NCBI GenBank assembly: GCA_028386065.3
Contig: JAKUCV010007264.1
Location: 88,265 to 152,264 of the forward strand
Direction of reading: 5' to 3'
Source: Turnera subulata
Taxonomy: Eukaryota > Streptophyta > Magnoliopsida > Malpighiales > Passifloraceae
Length of the DNA stretch: 64,000 bases
Shown: positions 12,190-22,202 of the stretch, piece after piece
How the letters are laid out: each line of letters opens with the position of its first letter
How positions within the stretch are numbered: the first letter of the stretch is position 1
The notes under the pieces: generated by a model
What the model saw: only the letters and a program-made list of their open reading frames with translations
The model's database searches: none
Told to the model about the DNA's origin: nothing
Made by a program: the position numbers and the translations under genes

Positions 12190-13863
12190 AGAGAAAGGCA
12201 AGTACATGGCATGGAGTACCCAAGTGGATCGTTGCCTTGCCAGAACCGGCGAAAGGGAACAATGTGGGTGGCTCTCTTAGGCCCCCTGCGTATTCCGCCG
12301 CTGTCACTACCGTAAATGACAAATTCGGGCTCCAGTTGACTACAGAGCACGTCAGGAATCGGCTCAGGACAAGCAGCTTGGGATTTTGAAGGAGCTTCTT
12401 TCCCACAAGGGTTTCGGGTGGGACGAGACTAGAAAAATGGTTGTCGCGGATGGTTCCTTGTGGAACTACTATGTCAAGGTAAGCCCATGTGATAGTTGTT
12501 TGATGGGGTATTTTCTTTTTAATGGTAGTTCTTTTTAGTAAATTTTGTAATGTTGGTTTTTTGGTTTTTTGGTTTACACTGATGTATCCTGATGCTAGGC
12601 AGTTTAGGGGCAGGTCAGTTGAAAATTACGCGGCGGTGTGTGTGATTATTGGGAATGATCCCATAGCGGCAGGGTATGGCGATGGTGGTACTGATGTTGA
12701 TCATCTGGGTTGGATAGGTAATGAGCGCGGGGGGGGACACCGAGTTTGGAAATGAGGAAAGGCAAAATAAAAAGTTTAGGTGGACGTCACAGAAGGAATG
12801 GACTTTGTGCTCTTGATGAGATTCTGGTGGAACAAGTGAGGATGGGGAGCAGAATTAATAATGTGTTCAAGGGTATGACTCTGCACTTTGTGCTTTGAAT
12901 GAAAAATACCGCCCTGAATTGACAAAAAGACAACATCAGGAACCGGCTTAGAACTTGGAAGAAATAACATGGAATTTCGAAAGAACTACTCTCGCATACT
13001 GGTTTTAGATGAGATGAAACACAAAGGATGGTTGTCGCCAATGATTCATTGTGGAATGAATTTGTCAAGGTATGCTCCGCCTTGGATTGTTTATCTATAC
13101 AACTCTGATACTTACTAAAACAAGTTATATCTCATTTTCTTTGTGGCATCATAGTTTTGCTAATTCCTACTCTTCTCCTTCTTCTCCTTTTTTTTTTTCT
13201 TCAGACTCACCCTGATGCAAGAGTCTTCCATGGGAAAGTGATCTAGAACTATGATCAACTATGTGTTATATTTGGCAATGACGATGGGGCGGCTTCTACC
13301 TCTCCCATTCAAGGAAGCAAGTTGAAAGATGGACTAAAAAACTTGATGTGGATGACCGCAATGGATTACTATCTCAGCAAGATTCTTGTTGAGCAACTGA
13401 GAATTGGGAATAAAAGTAAATTGGACAAGTTGTTAAAGCCAGCAGCATATGTAGCTGCTGTATCAACTCTGAATGAAAGGTTTCAAATGGACTTGACAAA
13501 AGAGCATGTTAAAAACCACTCCCTACATCGCCGTGCCTAGTTTCTTCTTCCAAGGATCATTTGCCCCACTCCGAACAACCATGAAAGAGGAGGCGCAGTG
13601 ATGAGCTAATTCTGGAAGCAATGGTATGGCCGCTATTACTACAATGCTTAGTAGGATTGCAGATGCAATGACAAAAAACAACAACAACTGCTTGGATCAA
13701 GTGTTTGAGATGGGTTCAGCGGCTTTGATGATGACCTCATCATTGTGGCCTGTGAATATCTGTCTTCTGAAGAGAAGAGATCAAAGATGTTGATTTCATG
13801 AAATTGGATGATACACTAAGAAAAAAATGGTTACTCAAACGATTATGTGGTCTGTCTAGTTGA
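12190..13863 (+). pseudogene. MYB/SANT-like domain protein pseudogene with three repeats
   Basis: Three diverged copies of a plant MYB/SANT-like module (Myb_DNA-bind_3 type) lie head to tail at about 12200-12720, 12770-13310 and 13320-13560. Recognisable pieces are AYSAAVTTVNDKFGLQLTTE, LGILKELLSHKGFGWDET and MVVADGSLWNYYVK in repeat 1, and AAVSTLNERFQMDLTKEHVK in repeat 3. A C-terminal block (about 13711-13863) reads GFDDDLIIVACEYLSSEE and then TLRKKWLLKRLCGLSS before TGA. Introns sit at the same place in repeats 1 and 2. Intron 2 is 13070-13204 with GT...CAG, but the repeat 1 acceptor is degenerate. Frameshifts break every repeat. Family members are probable DNA-binding or transposase-derived nuclear proteins. 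A Ty3 element is inserted 15 bp after the stop. Confidence 0.75.
13070..13204 (+). other. Intron remnant in MYB/SANT repeat 2
   Basis: The donor GTATGC at 13070 follows TTTGTCAAG. A polypyrimidine tract and CAG at 13202-13204 precede ACTCACCCTGATGC. The equivalent intron in repeat 1 starts at 12479 but has no AG at the matching acceptor position near 12573. Confidence 0.65.
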
Positions 13864-13878
13864 ACTAAATATATAGAC

Positions 13879-14794
13879 TGATGCAAGTAATGGAGCCATC
13901 ACTTTACCTCGAGGTCCAATTACTAAGGTTTACTCAAGGAGAGTTAGGAATCAACTTCTACGACACATTCAAACCTTGATCACTACGGAGCTTGATGAAC
14001 ACGCAAGGACCAAGGCTGAGATGGAGCTGACGCCGAAGCCAATCAACTTACTTGCTATTGAGGAGTAATCGATTTCTAGGAAGCAAAGGGGATCAGTCGA
14101 CATAGCCCCGGCCTTTATGGCCCTTGTCGACATATCTAAGGATTTTATTCTAGTTTGCCGAAATTTAGTTTACTTTGTGTTAGTTAATTTCGGATAGGAT
14201 TAAACATGGGCTTTTAGTATTTTAGTTATTTGGGTTAATGTTGTTTGGGTTTACTTGAGTCCAAATTCAATGTTGGGTTCACTTAAAACCTAGTTAGATT
14301 TCGGGTTAGAATAGGAGTTAGACTTGGAGACTAAGTCAAAATCCGAATTCCTTAGGAATTGGGACTAGCCGACTTTAGGGTTAGGAATTTAGTATAAGTA
14401 GAGGGTCTTTCTATTGTTTTCGGCAGAGTTGATTATTGATAATAAAATTGCCCATTGAGGTTTTCTTTGATTGTGGATTCAATCGTAATTGAGAGTGGAT
14501 TCTCTTGATTTTATATTAGGGTTTGAGTTTACTTATCAAGTTCTTACTTGTGGCGTTTATTCAATTCCATGTGATTCTAATCCCTTTGTTGCCTATTCCT
14601 TAATTGAGTCTAGGAGGTAAAGAATAGAATTGCTAAAACCCTTTGTTGTGTTTGTACTTCTTTGTTGTCTAATCCGATGCAGAGATTAGAAGGTGAAGGA
14701 GACTTACTCGGCGAGTTTGATTGAGATTGACGATCGGGACGAACAGATAGTTACGGAGGTGGAACTAGTGGAATCTAGGGCTGTTGCCGTATCA
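13879..14794 (+). repeat. 5' LTR of the Ty3/gypsy element
   Basis: The LTR is 916 bp, from TGATGCAAG to CCGTATCA. It matches the 3' LTR along its whole length apart from about ten substitutions and the extra 169 bp copy in the 3' LTR. Confidence 0.95.
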
Positions 14795-14799
14795 TCTTT

Positions 14800-14811
14800 T
14801 GGTAGCGGAGC
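14800..14811 (+). promoter_or_regulatory. Primer-binding-site-like sequence
   Basis: TGGTAGCGGAGC begins five bases after the 5' LTR. It resembles the initiator tRNA-Met complement TGGTATCAGAGC with three internal differences. The same 12-mer appears at 29626 and 61972 at equivalent positions. Confidence 0.65.
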
Positions 14812-14921
14812 TGAGGTTTCAATCAATCATATCCTTTGTATTTGTGTTTTAATTTAATCGTGGCCTTTCAATTCCTGTTCTTTGTTTAGTTTTGTCGATT
14901 TATAAAAAAAAAAGTGTCAAG

Positions 14922-15004
14922 TTACTGTTCATCGAGTACTGTTCACCGACTACTGTTCATTGAGTACTGTTCACCGACTACTATTCATTGGTGTTACTGT
15001 TCAC
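14922..15004 (+). repeat. TACTGTTCA tandem repeat in the leader
   Basis: Six diverged copies of a word close to TACTGTTCAYCGAST, about 15 bp apart, lie in the untranslated leader between LTR and gag. Confidence 0.7.
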
Positions 15005-15546
15005 GAAAAAAAAAAGAGTTGAAAGACGACTTGGTTGTTGTGTTGGAATTGAAATTGTGGCCTTTGGATTGCAAGATTATCAAGTGTTTCTTGCAGGGAA
15101 TTTTGTTGGTTGATTGTTGATTGTGAATTGATTGATTGAAAACAAGGAGAAGTTGAATTATTTGCTGTTTGGAATCGATTTCTGCAGGGGAAGATTTCTG
15201 CCGGATTATTTCTTTGTTGAGTTCGATTTGAGCTTTTTATTGTGTTGGGTGATTGTTGTTTCGTAATTGCTCAATTGTGCAAATAATCTTTCACATACTT
15301 ATTCTTGTTCTTGTGTGTGAACAATCTTTTCTTTCTTGGAGTCGAAATTGCCTCTAGAATTGACATCCTATCTTTCTTTCTTTAGGTTTCTTTGATTCCT
15401 TGAATTAACTGCTGCTGGTTGGTTGCTTGATTTTGTTTATTTAAACCTAACATATAAAATTGAAGCAGAATCAAGAGTGGTAAGAGGCTGAGAGATCTTT
15501 TTCTGCCAACAAACACGAGAGACACACGTGAGGAGTTTTACTGCTA

Positions 15547-16914
15547 ATGAATTTCTTGCAGGATTCTTTCACAATGTCTTCCGTATATGATTCAGACCGG
15601 CCTGTAGTGATGTCGCACCTCACGGATTTCTTCAACAACCTCTCCGCCAAAATTGATAAGGTTTCTAGTTCGTTGGCCGAGACTAATGCTAGGTTGGAAC
15701 GGCAAGCACAGGATACGGAAGCTCGCCTAACTCGTCAAGAAAGAACCTTGCAAACCTTAACCGAGAGCATAAACAACAACAACAATAGAGAGAGGGTGCG
15801 AGTTCAAGATGCTAGGGTGGAGGAAGAAGTTGATCAAGGGGAGCACTTTGACGAGGTAGATCCTAGAAGGCCAATTGGAAGAGGGCGTGGAGATGGAGGA
15901 AGAGGCGGTGGCGCATATCGACCTCGGTTCCAAGAACGGCCAGCCTACAATAGGGCCGAGGGACAAGACCGATTTGATCGAGACTTCGGAAACATCAAGA
16001 TGAATGTTCCCACTTTTCATGGTACCAATGACCCGGATGCATATCTCGATTGGGTGCAAGATATGAAAGCTTTATTTGACTGCCATCAATATAATGACGA
16101 GAAGAAGATCAAGCTTGCTGTGGTGGTATTCAAGGATTATGCCAAATCTTGGTGGCATAAACTAGTTTCCAATCGACGGAGATATGGGGAAGATGAGATC
16201 GAGACGTAGGCCGAGATGAAGAGAATCATGAAGAAGAGATTTGTGCCTGCTTCACACCAAAGAGAGCTGATGAATCGCTTTTATTCACTCAAGCAAGGCA
16301 CCAAGAGTGTTGATGAATATTGGAAGGCGCTTGAGGTGACAACAAATCAAGCGGGACGTGAAGAGGATGAGGAGTCTCTTATGTCGAGATTTTATTATGG
16401 TTTGAATGCTGACATTGCACAAGTTCTTGATTTGCAGCACTATGCGGAAATTGAAGAGATGGTGGCATTTGCTTCAAAGATCGAGAAGCAACTAAAGAAG
16501 AAGACCTATGCAAAGCCGTCAAGCTATAGCTCTTGGAATGCGAATTCTAAGTACTCCAAGGATGTGGGGAGTTCAAGCAAAGTTCCTTTAGACACACCCA
16601 AGATGCTTCCATGGAAGGTCAAAGAGGAGCCAAAGACACCTAATGCGCCACAAAAGGTGGAGAGAGCAAGGAACATCAAGTGTTTCAAGTGTCAAGGGTT
16701 GGGACATATTGCCTCACAATGTCCTAACAAGAGGATAATGCTTACTACGGAGTATGGAGAGCTCTACTCCGACGATGAGAGGGAAGTACCCGACTTCCAC
16801 CATGAACCCGACCCTGCATTAGACGACATGCCAGATTTGGAAGATGTGTCCAAGATGAACCCGGAGGACGCCCCTCAATGTTTAATTTTGACGAAGAGGC
16901 TGCTCAATATTTAG
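15547..16914 (+). pseudogene. Ty3 gag with zinc knuckle, one internal stop
   Basis: The frame opens at ATG 15547 and is cut by TAG at 16207-16209, then continues in the same frame to TAG at 16912-16914. The N-terminal part has a coiled-coil-like region and an Arg/Gly-rich linker. The capsid region follows (TFHGTNDPDAYLDWVQ near 16012, then SRFYYGLN near 16384). A CCHC zinc knuckle, CFKCQGLGHIASQC, lies at about 16681-16722. Gag forms the virus-like particle. Both interruptions are premature stops in an otherwise collinear frame, each one transition from a sense codon. Confidence 0.9.
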
Positions 16915-16965
16915 CCAAAGGAAGATGGCATCGAGCAGAGGGAAAACATCTTTCACACTAGGTGT

Positions 16966-17385
16966 TTGGTGCAAGGCAAGCCTTGTAGTGTCATCATTGA
17001 TGGGGGGAGTTGCACTAATGTCGTTAGTACTATGCTAGTAGAGAAGTTGGGGCTGAAAACGGAGAAGCATCCAAGACCATACAAGCTTCAATGGTTGAAT
17101 GAAAGTGGCGAGTTGAAGGTAACCGGCCAAGCACTTATTTCATTTACCATTGGCACCTATAATGATCAAGTTCTGTGTGATATAGTACCTATGCAAGCAT
17201 GTCATATTTTGTTGGGAAGACCATGGCAATATGATAGAACAGCACATCATGATGGAAGGAGCAATAGGTATTCATTCACCATGGGTAAAAGGCCGATAGT
17301 ACTTGCGCCATTACCACCCTCGGAGGTTTATAAAGATCAGGTGCATATGCAAAAGGCTATGGATGCTTGGAAGCAAGAGAAGTAA
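16966..17385 (+). pseudogene. Ty3 aspartic protease region
   Basis: The same frame continues with a retropepsin-like domain. The active-site motif appears as VIIDGGSCTNVV (about 16993-17028) with the variant DGG in place of the usual DTG or DSG. ILLGRPWQYD (about 17203-17232) is the C-terminal ILG-type motif. The domain is bounded by stops at 16912-16914 and 17383-17385. DGGS is common in plant Ty3 protease domains, so it is not itself a defect. Confidence 0.85.
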
Positions 17386-17391
17386 GCCGAA

Positions 17392-19425
17392 TTGGCCAAG
17401 CCTAGTGAGGATGAGAGGATGACTGAGAGTCATGCAAAAGGAGAGCCAAATTCGAGTGGAAAGAAAGCTTTGGTGTCGACAACAAAAGGAGAGGATAAAA
17501 ACAAGAGTGAAGTCGACACCTATGAGAGAAAACAAAAGGGGAAAAAGAGACAGAATTTTTACGCAAATTCGAGAGATTTGAGGGAAGCTTGTGTGAACAA
17601 ACGAGAGTTGTTGGTACTCTTATATAAGGGTGCTTATTTATCTAACACTGACCTTAATCCCAACTTGCCTAGTTCCATTGTTTCTGTCTTGCAGGAATTT
17701 GGAGATGTGTTCCCTGAAGAGTTGCCAAGAGAATTACCTCCAATAAGAGGAATTGAGCATCAAATCGATTTCATCCCTGGTGCTCAAATTCCAAATCGGC
17801 CAGCCTATAGGGCTAATCCGGAGGAGACTAAAGAGTTGCAAAGGCAAGTTGATGAGTTGCTGAAAAAGGGACACATCCGAGAAAGTTTAAGTCCTTGTGC
17901 CGTGCCGGTTATTCTAGTGCCAAAGAAGGATGGAACATGGCGCATGTGTGTTGATTGCCGCGCCGTCAACAAAATCACGGTAAAGTATCGCCATCCTATT
18001 CCTAGATTGGATGATATGCTAGATGAATTGCATGGTGCTTGTGTATTTTCAAAGATTGATCTTATGAGTGGTTACCATCAAATTAGGATGAAAATTGGAG
18101 ATGAATGGAAAACCGCTTTTAAAACAAAACATGGATTATATGAATGGTTGGTTATGCCTTTTGGATTAACTAATGCACCTAGTACCTTCATGCGATTAAT
18201 GAACCATGTTTTGAGATCATTCATTGGAAAGTTTGTGGTTGTTTACTTTGATGATATATTGATCTATAGTAAGAGTATTGAGGAGCATGTTGGACATCTT
18301 AGCCAGGTATTGCAAGTGTTGCGTGAGGCACAACTTTATGCTAAGGTTTCTAAGTGTACTTTTTGTATGGATCATGTTATCTTTCTTGGTTATGTTGTGA
18401 GTGCTAAAGGCATAGAAGTTGACCAAGACAAAGTGAAGGCAATCAAGGAGTGGCCGACTCCTACGACGGTAAGTGAGGTGAGGTCTTTTCATGGACTTGC
18501 TAGTTTTTATAGGAGGTTTGTGAAAAATTTCAGCTCAATTGCCGCCCCTTTAAATGAGATTGTTAAAAAGGAAGTTGGTTTTAGGTGGGGGGACAAAGAG
18601 AAATCGGCATTTGAGGAATTAAAGGAGAAACTTTGTTCTGCTCCTATATTGAGGTTACCTGACTTTAACAGTACTTTTGAGATTGAATGTGATGCCTCTG
18701 GCATAGGAATTGGTGCTGTTTTGTTGCAGGAAAAGCGCCCCATTGCTTATTTTAGCGAGAAATTGAAGGGGGCACAACTCAATTACTCCACCTACGACAA
18801 AGAGTTGTTTGCCTTGGTGAGGGCATTGCAAACGTGGCAACATTATTTATGGCCGAAGGAGTTTGTGATCCACACGGATCATGAGAGCCTAAAGCACCTA
18901 AAGGGCCAAGGTAAGCTAGGTAAGCGACATGCTAAATGGCTTGAATTCATTGAGACCTTCCCTTATGTTGTTAAATACAAGCAAGGAAAAGACAACATAG
19001 TTGCTGATGCGTTGTCTAGGAGATATGTTCTTGTCACATCACTTAGTTCTAGGTTGATTGGATTTGAGCATATAAAGGATTTGTATAAATCTGATTCTGA
19101 CTTTGCAATGGTGTTTGACGCGTGTGAACAAGCTGCGTTTCATAAGTTTTATCGCCATGAGGGTTGGTTATTTCGTGAAAATAAGCTTTGCATACCCGCA
19201 TGTTCAACACTAGAATTGCTTGTTAGGGAGTGTCATGATGGAGGTTTGATGGGACACTTTCGCATTAGTAAGACTTTATACATCTTGCAAGAGCATTTTT
19301 ATTGGCCTAACATGAAGAAAGATGTAGAGAAAGTTTGTGCAGGTTGTTTGCCATGTCGTCAAGCCAAGAGTAAGGTACAACCTCATGGTTTGTACACCCC
19401 TCTCCCTGTTCCTGATTGTCCTTAG
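17392..19425 (+). pseudogene. Ty3 reverse transcriptase, RNase H and integrase N-terminus
   Basis: A 677-codon stretch in the gag frame. The reverse transcriptase core includes the catalytic motif [10 protein letters not shown] at 18241-18270, preceded by GLTNAPSTF near 18166. RNase H follows ([15 protein letters not shown] near 18685, then [10 protein letters not shown] near 18871). The integrase zinc-finger region has its HHCC residues between about 19230 and 19360. The stretch ends at TAG 19423-19425, just before the integrase catalytic core, so reverse transcriptase and RNase H are whole but integrase is split. Confidence 0.92.
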
Positions 19426-19437
19426 ACTGATATTTCT

Positions 19438-20298
19438 ATGGATTTTGTTCTTGGATTGCCTAGGACAAAGAAAGGTAGTGATAGTATCTTTGTGGTTGTT
19501 GACAGGTTTAGCAAGATGTCACATTTTATTGCTTGTCATAAAACTGATGATGCTATGCATGTTGCCGATTTGTTCTTTAGGAATGTGGTTCGTTTGCATG
19601 GCATTCCTAAGACTATTGTTTCGGATAGGGACTCTAAATTTCTATCTCACTTTTGGCGAGTTTTATGGAGTAAATTAGGGACCAAGTTGTTATTTTCTAC
19701 TACTTGTCACCCTCAAACTGATGGCCAAACTGAAGTTGTGAATTGAACTTTAGGAGCTTTATTGCGTGCTATTGTGGGTAAGAATTTGAAAACTTGGGAA
19801 GAATGGTTGCCTATGGTTGAATTTGCATATAATAGGAGCATTCATTCTTCTACTGGTTGTTCGCCTTTTGAGACTGTTTATGGATTTAACCCACTAACGC
19901 CTGTGGATTTACTGCCTATTACTTTGAAAGATGTTGTTAATTTAGATGGGCAGCAAAGAGCAGCTAAGATCAAATCCATTCACGAGAAGGCACGACAACA
20001 CATTGAAGTAAAGAACCTCAAGGTTGCGGAACGAGCCAATAGGGGACGCCGGTTGGTGCGATTTGAACCTGGTGATTGGGTTTGGGTGCACTTTCGAAAG
20101 GAGAGGTTCCCTAAGCAACGGAAATCAAAGCTGGATCCTAGAGGAGATGGACCGTTTCAAGTCTTGGAACGCATAAGTGACAATGCCTACAAACTTGACT
20201 TGCCTGGAGAGTATGACGTCAGTGCAACCTTCAATGTTGCTGACTTGACACCATTTGACACCGAAGATTCTGATTCGAGGTCGAATCCTTCTCAGTAG
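19438..20298 (+). pseudogene. Ty3 integrase catalytic core and C-terminus, one internal stop
   Basis: The frame continues with the D,D,E core. The first Asp is in [10 protein letters not shown] (about 19489-19518), the second in VSDRDSKF (about 19618-19641), and the Glu in DGQTEVV (about 19720-19740). TGA at 19744-19746 falls right after the catalytic Glu. The rest (19762-20298) carries the GPFQVLERI GPY/F-type motif near 20149 and ends at TAG 20296-20298, next to the polypurine tract. No chromodomain follows. Confidence 0.9.
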
Positions 20299-20306
20299 GG
20301 AGGGAA

Positions 20307-21391
20307 TGATGCAAGTAATGGAGCCATCACTTTACCTCGAGGTCCAATTACTAAGATTTACTCAAGGAGAGTTAGGAATCAGCTTCTACGACACATTCAA
20401 ACCTTGATCACTACGGAGCTTGATGAACACGCAAGGACCAAGGTTGAGATGGAGCTGACGCCGAAGCCAATCAACTTACTTGGTATTGAGGAGTAATCGA
20501 TTTCTAGGAAGCAAAGGGGATCAGTCGACACAGCCCCGACCTTTATGGCCCTTGTCGACATATCTAAGGATTTTATTTTAGTTTGCCGAAATTTAGTTTA
20601 CTTTGTGCTAGTTAATTTCGGATAGGATTAAACATGGGCTTTTAGTATTTTAGTTATTTGGGTTAATGTTGTTTGGGTTTACTTGAGTCCAAATTCAATG
20701 TTGGGTTCACTTAAAACCTAGTTAGATTTCGGGTTAGAATAGGAGTTAGACTTGGAGACTAAGTCAAAATCCGAATTCCTTAGGAATTGGGACTAGCCGA
20801 CTTTAGGGTTAGGAATTTAGTATAAGTAGAGGGTCTTTCTATTGTTTTCGGCAGACTTGATTATTGATAATAAAATTGCCCATTGAGGTTTTCTTTGATT
20901 GTGGATTCAATCGTAATTGAGAGTGGATTCTCTTGATTTTATATTAGGGTTTGAGTTTACTTATCAAGTTCTTACTTGTGGCGTTTATTCAATTCCTTGT
21001 GATTCTAATCCCTTTGTTGCCTATTCCTTAATTGAGTCTAGGAGGTAAAGAATAGAATTGCTAAAACCCTTTGNTTCAATCGTAATTGAGAGTGGATTCT
21101 CTTGATTTTATATTAGGGTTTGAGTTTACTTATCAAGTTCTTACTTGTGGCGTTTATTCAATTCCTTGTGATTCTAATCCCTTTGTTGCCTATTCCTTAA
21201 TTGAGTCTAGGAGGTAAAGAATAGAATTGCTAAAACCCTTTGTTGTGTTTGTACTTCTTTGTTGTCTAATCCGATGCAGAGATTAGAAGGTGAAGGAGAC
21301 TTACTCGGCGAGTTTGATTGAGATTGACGATCGGGACGAACAGATAGTTACGGAGGTGGAACTAGTGGAATCTAGGGCTGTTGCCGTATCA
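20307..21391 (+). repeat. 3' LTR of the Ty3/gypsy element, with internal duplication
   Basis: The 3' LTR is 1085 bp against 916 bp for the 5' LTR. The excess is exactly 169 bp: bases 20906-21073 recur at 21075-21242, separated by the single N at 21074. The pattern indicates an unresolved assembly join rather than a biological duplication. Confidence 0.93.
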
Positions 21392-21396
21392 TAGAC

Positions 21397-21832
21397 CAAA
21401 GTAATTTCATTTTGAGAGGCAACTAATATCCAGAGCTTTTGGGATCTATATTTTGTTACTTAATTGGGATTATCCTTAATTATACTAGTTGCTTTAATTT
21501 GTTTGCTTCTCTAGTTTTTTTGGGTAGAAAAAAAAATTATATATATATGTTCGAGATCAAGAAGTGATGTAAATTAGTGCGATGTGCTTGGATTAATAAA
21601 CCAGGCAGGGAGGCTCAAGTTTATGCTCCGAAGGCGCTTGCTTCTCTACAAAGAAACATTTGTGGTTTGCCCAAAAAGAATAAAATCGTATGGAAGATGA
21701 AGCTATCCACAATAAAAGTTCTTTGGCGATTTCTGCTAGACCTCGCCAACATCTGGTTCATCCAATAAAGGCTCCACATACAAAATTGAGAGGAAAACTA
21801 TAAAGAACTAGTAGTAGGAGGCCGAGTATTAG
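21397..21832. other. Flanking sequence downstream of the MYB/SANT pseudogene
   Basis: This is the continuation of the pre-insertion locus after the second TAGAC. It may be former 3' untranslated sequence. No coding signal is convincing. Confidence 0.4.
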
Positions 21833-21847
21833 ATATTAATTCAGGCA

Positions 21848-22065
21848 GCCAAGAAAGTTGGCTTAGTTGGTTGAGATTAAGTCAGCATTCCCATTAGGCT
21901 GAGAGTTTGAACCTCATCGACCGTTTCTTTTGGTGGGTAATCTGTAAATACCACTGTAAGTGAGCGTTGATCCCACCACTGTAAGAGCTCATTGATCTCG
22001 GTGATTTCCCCTGGTCCCCTGGGGAGCCTCCCCTCAACCAAAATTTTTTTAAACCAAAAAAAAAT
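21848..22065 (+). mobile_element. tRNA-derived SINE with perfect target-site duplication
   Basis: The body is 218 bp. It has an A box (TGGCTTAGTTGG, about 21860-21871) and a B-box-like AGTTTGAACCT (about 21904-21914), and ends in an A-rich tail (about 22051-22064). The 15 bp direct repeat ATATTAATTCAGGCA flanks it at 21833-21847 and 22066-22080. These features define an RNA polymerase III SINE mobilised by LINE machinery. Confidence 0.85.
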
Positions 22066-22202
22066 ATATTAATTCAGGCAATTCTTTTCACCAATTGATG
22101 GTTCTCTTTATTCTTTTCAATTATTTAAGAGCTTAATTAAACCATGTATTTTACTGAGACATTGGAACACTAACGCTAGGGACCGACACCCTCGAGACGT
22201 TT

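Larger units (their letters stand above)
13879..21391 (+). mobile_element. Complete Ty3/gypsy LTR retrotransposon
   Basis: The element has TG...CA LTRs (13879-14794 and 20307-21391), a perfect 5 bp target-site duplication TAGAC (13874-13878 and 21392-21396), a primer-binding-site-like TGGTAGCGGAGC (14800-14811), a gag-pol reading frame in the order gag, protease, reverse transcriptase, RNase H, integrase, and a polypurine tract (AGGGAGGGAA, 20297-20306). Integrase after reverse transcriptase defines Ty3/gypsy. No chromodomain is evident at the C-terminus. About ten differences between the LTRs by eye (about 1%) point to a recent insertion. Five in-frame stops make this copy defective. Confidence 0.95.
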
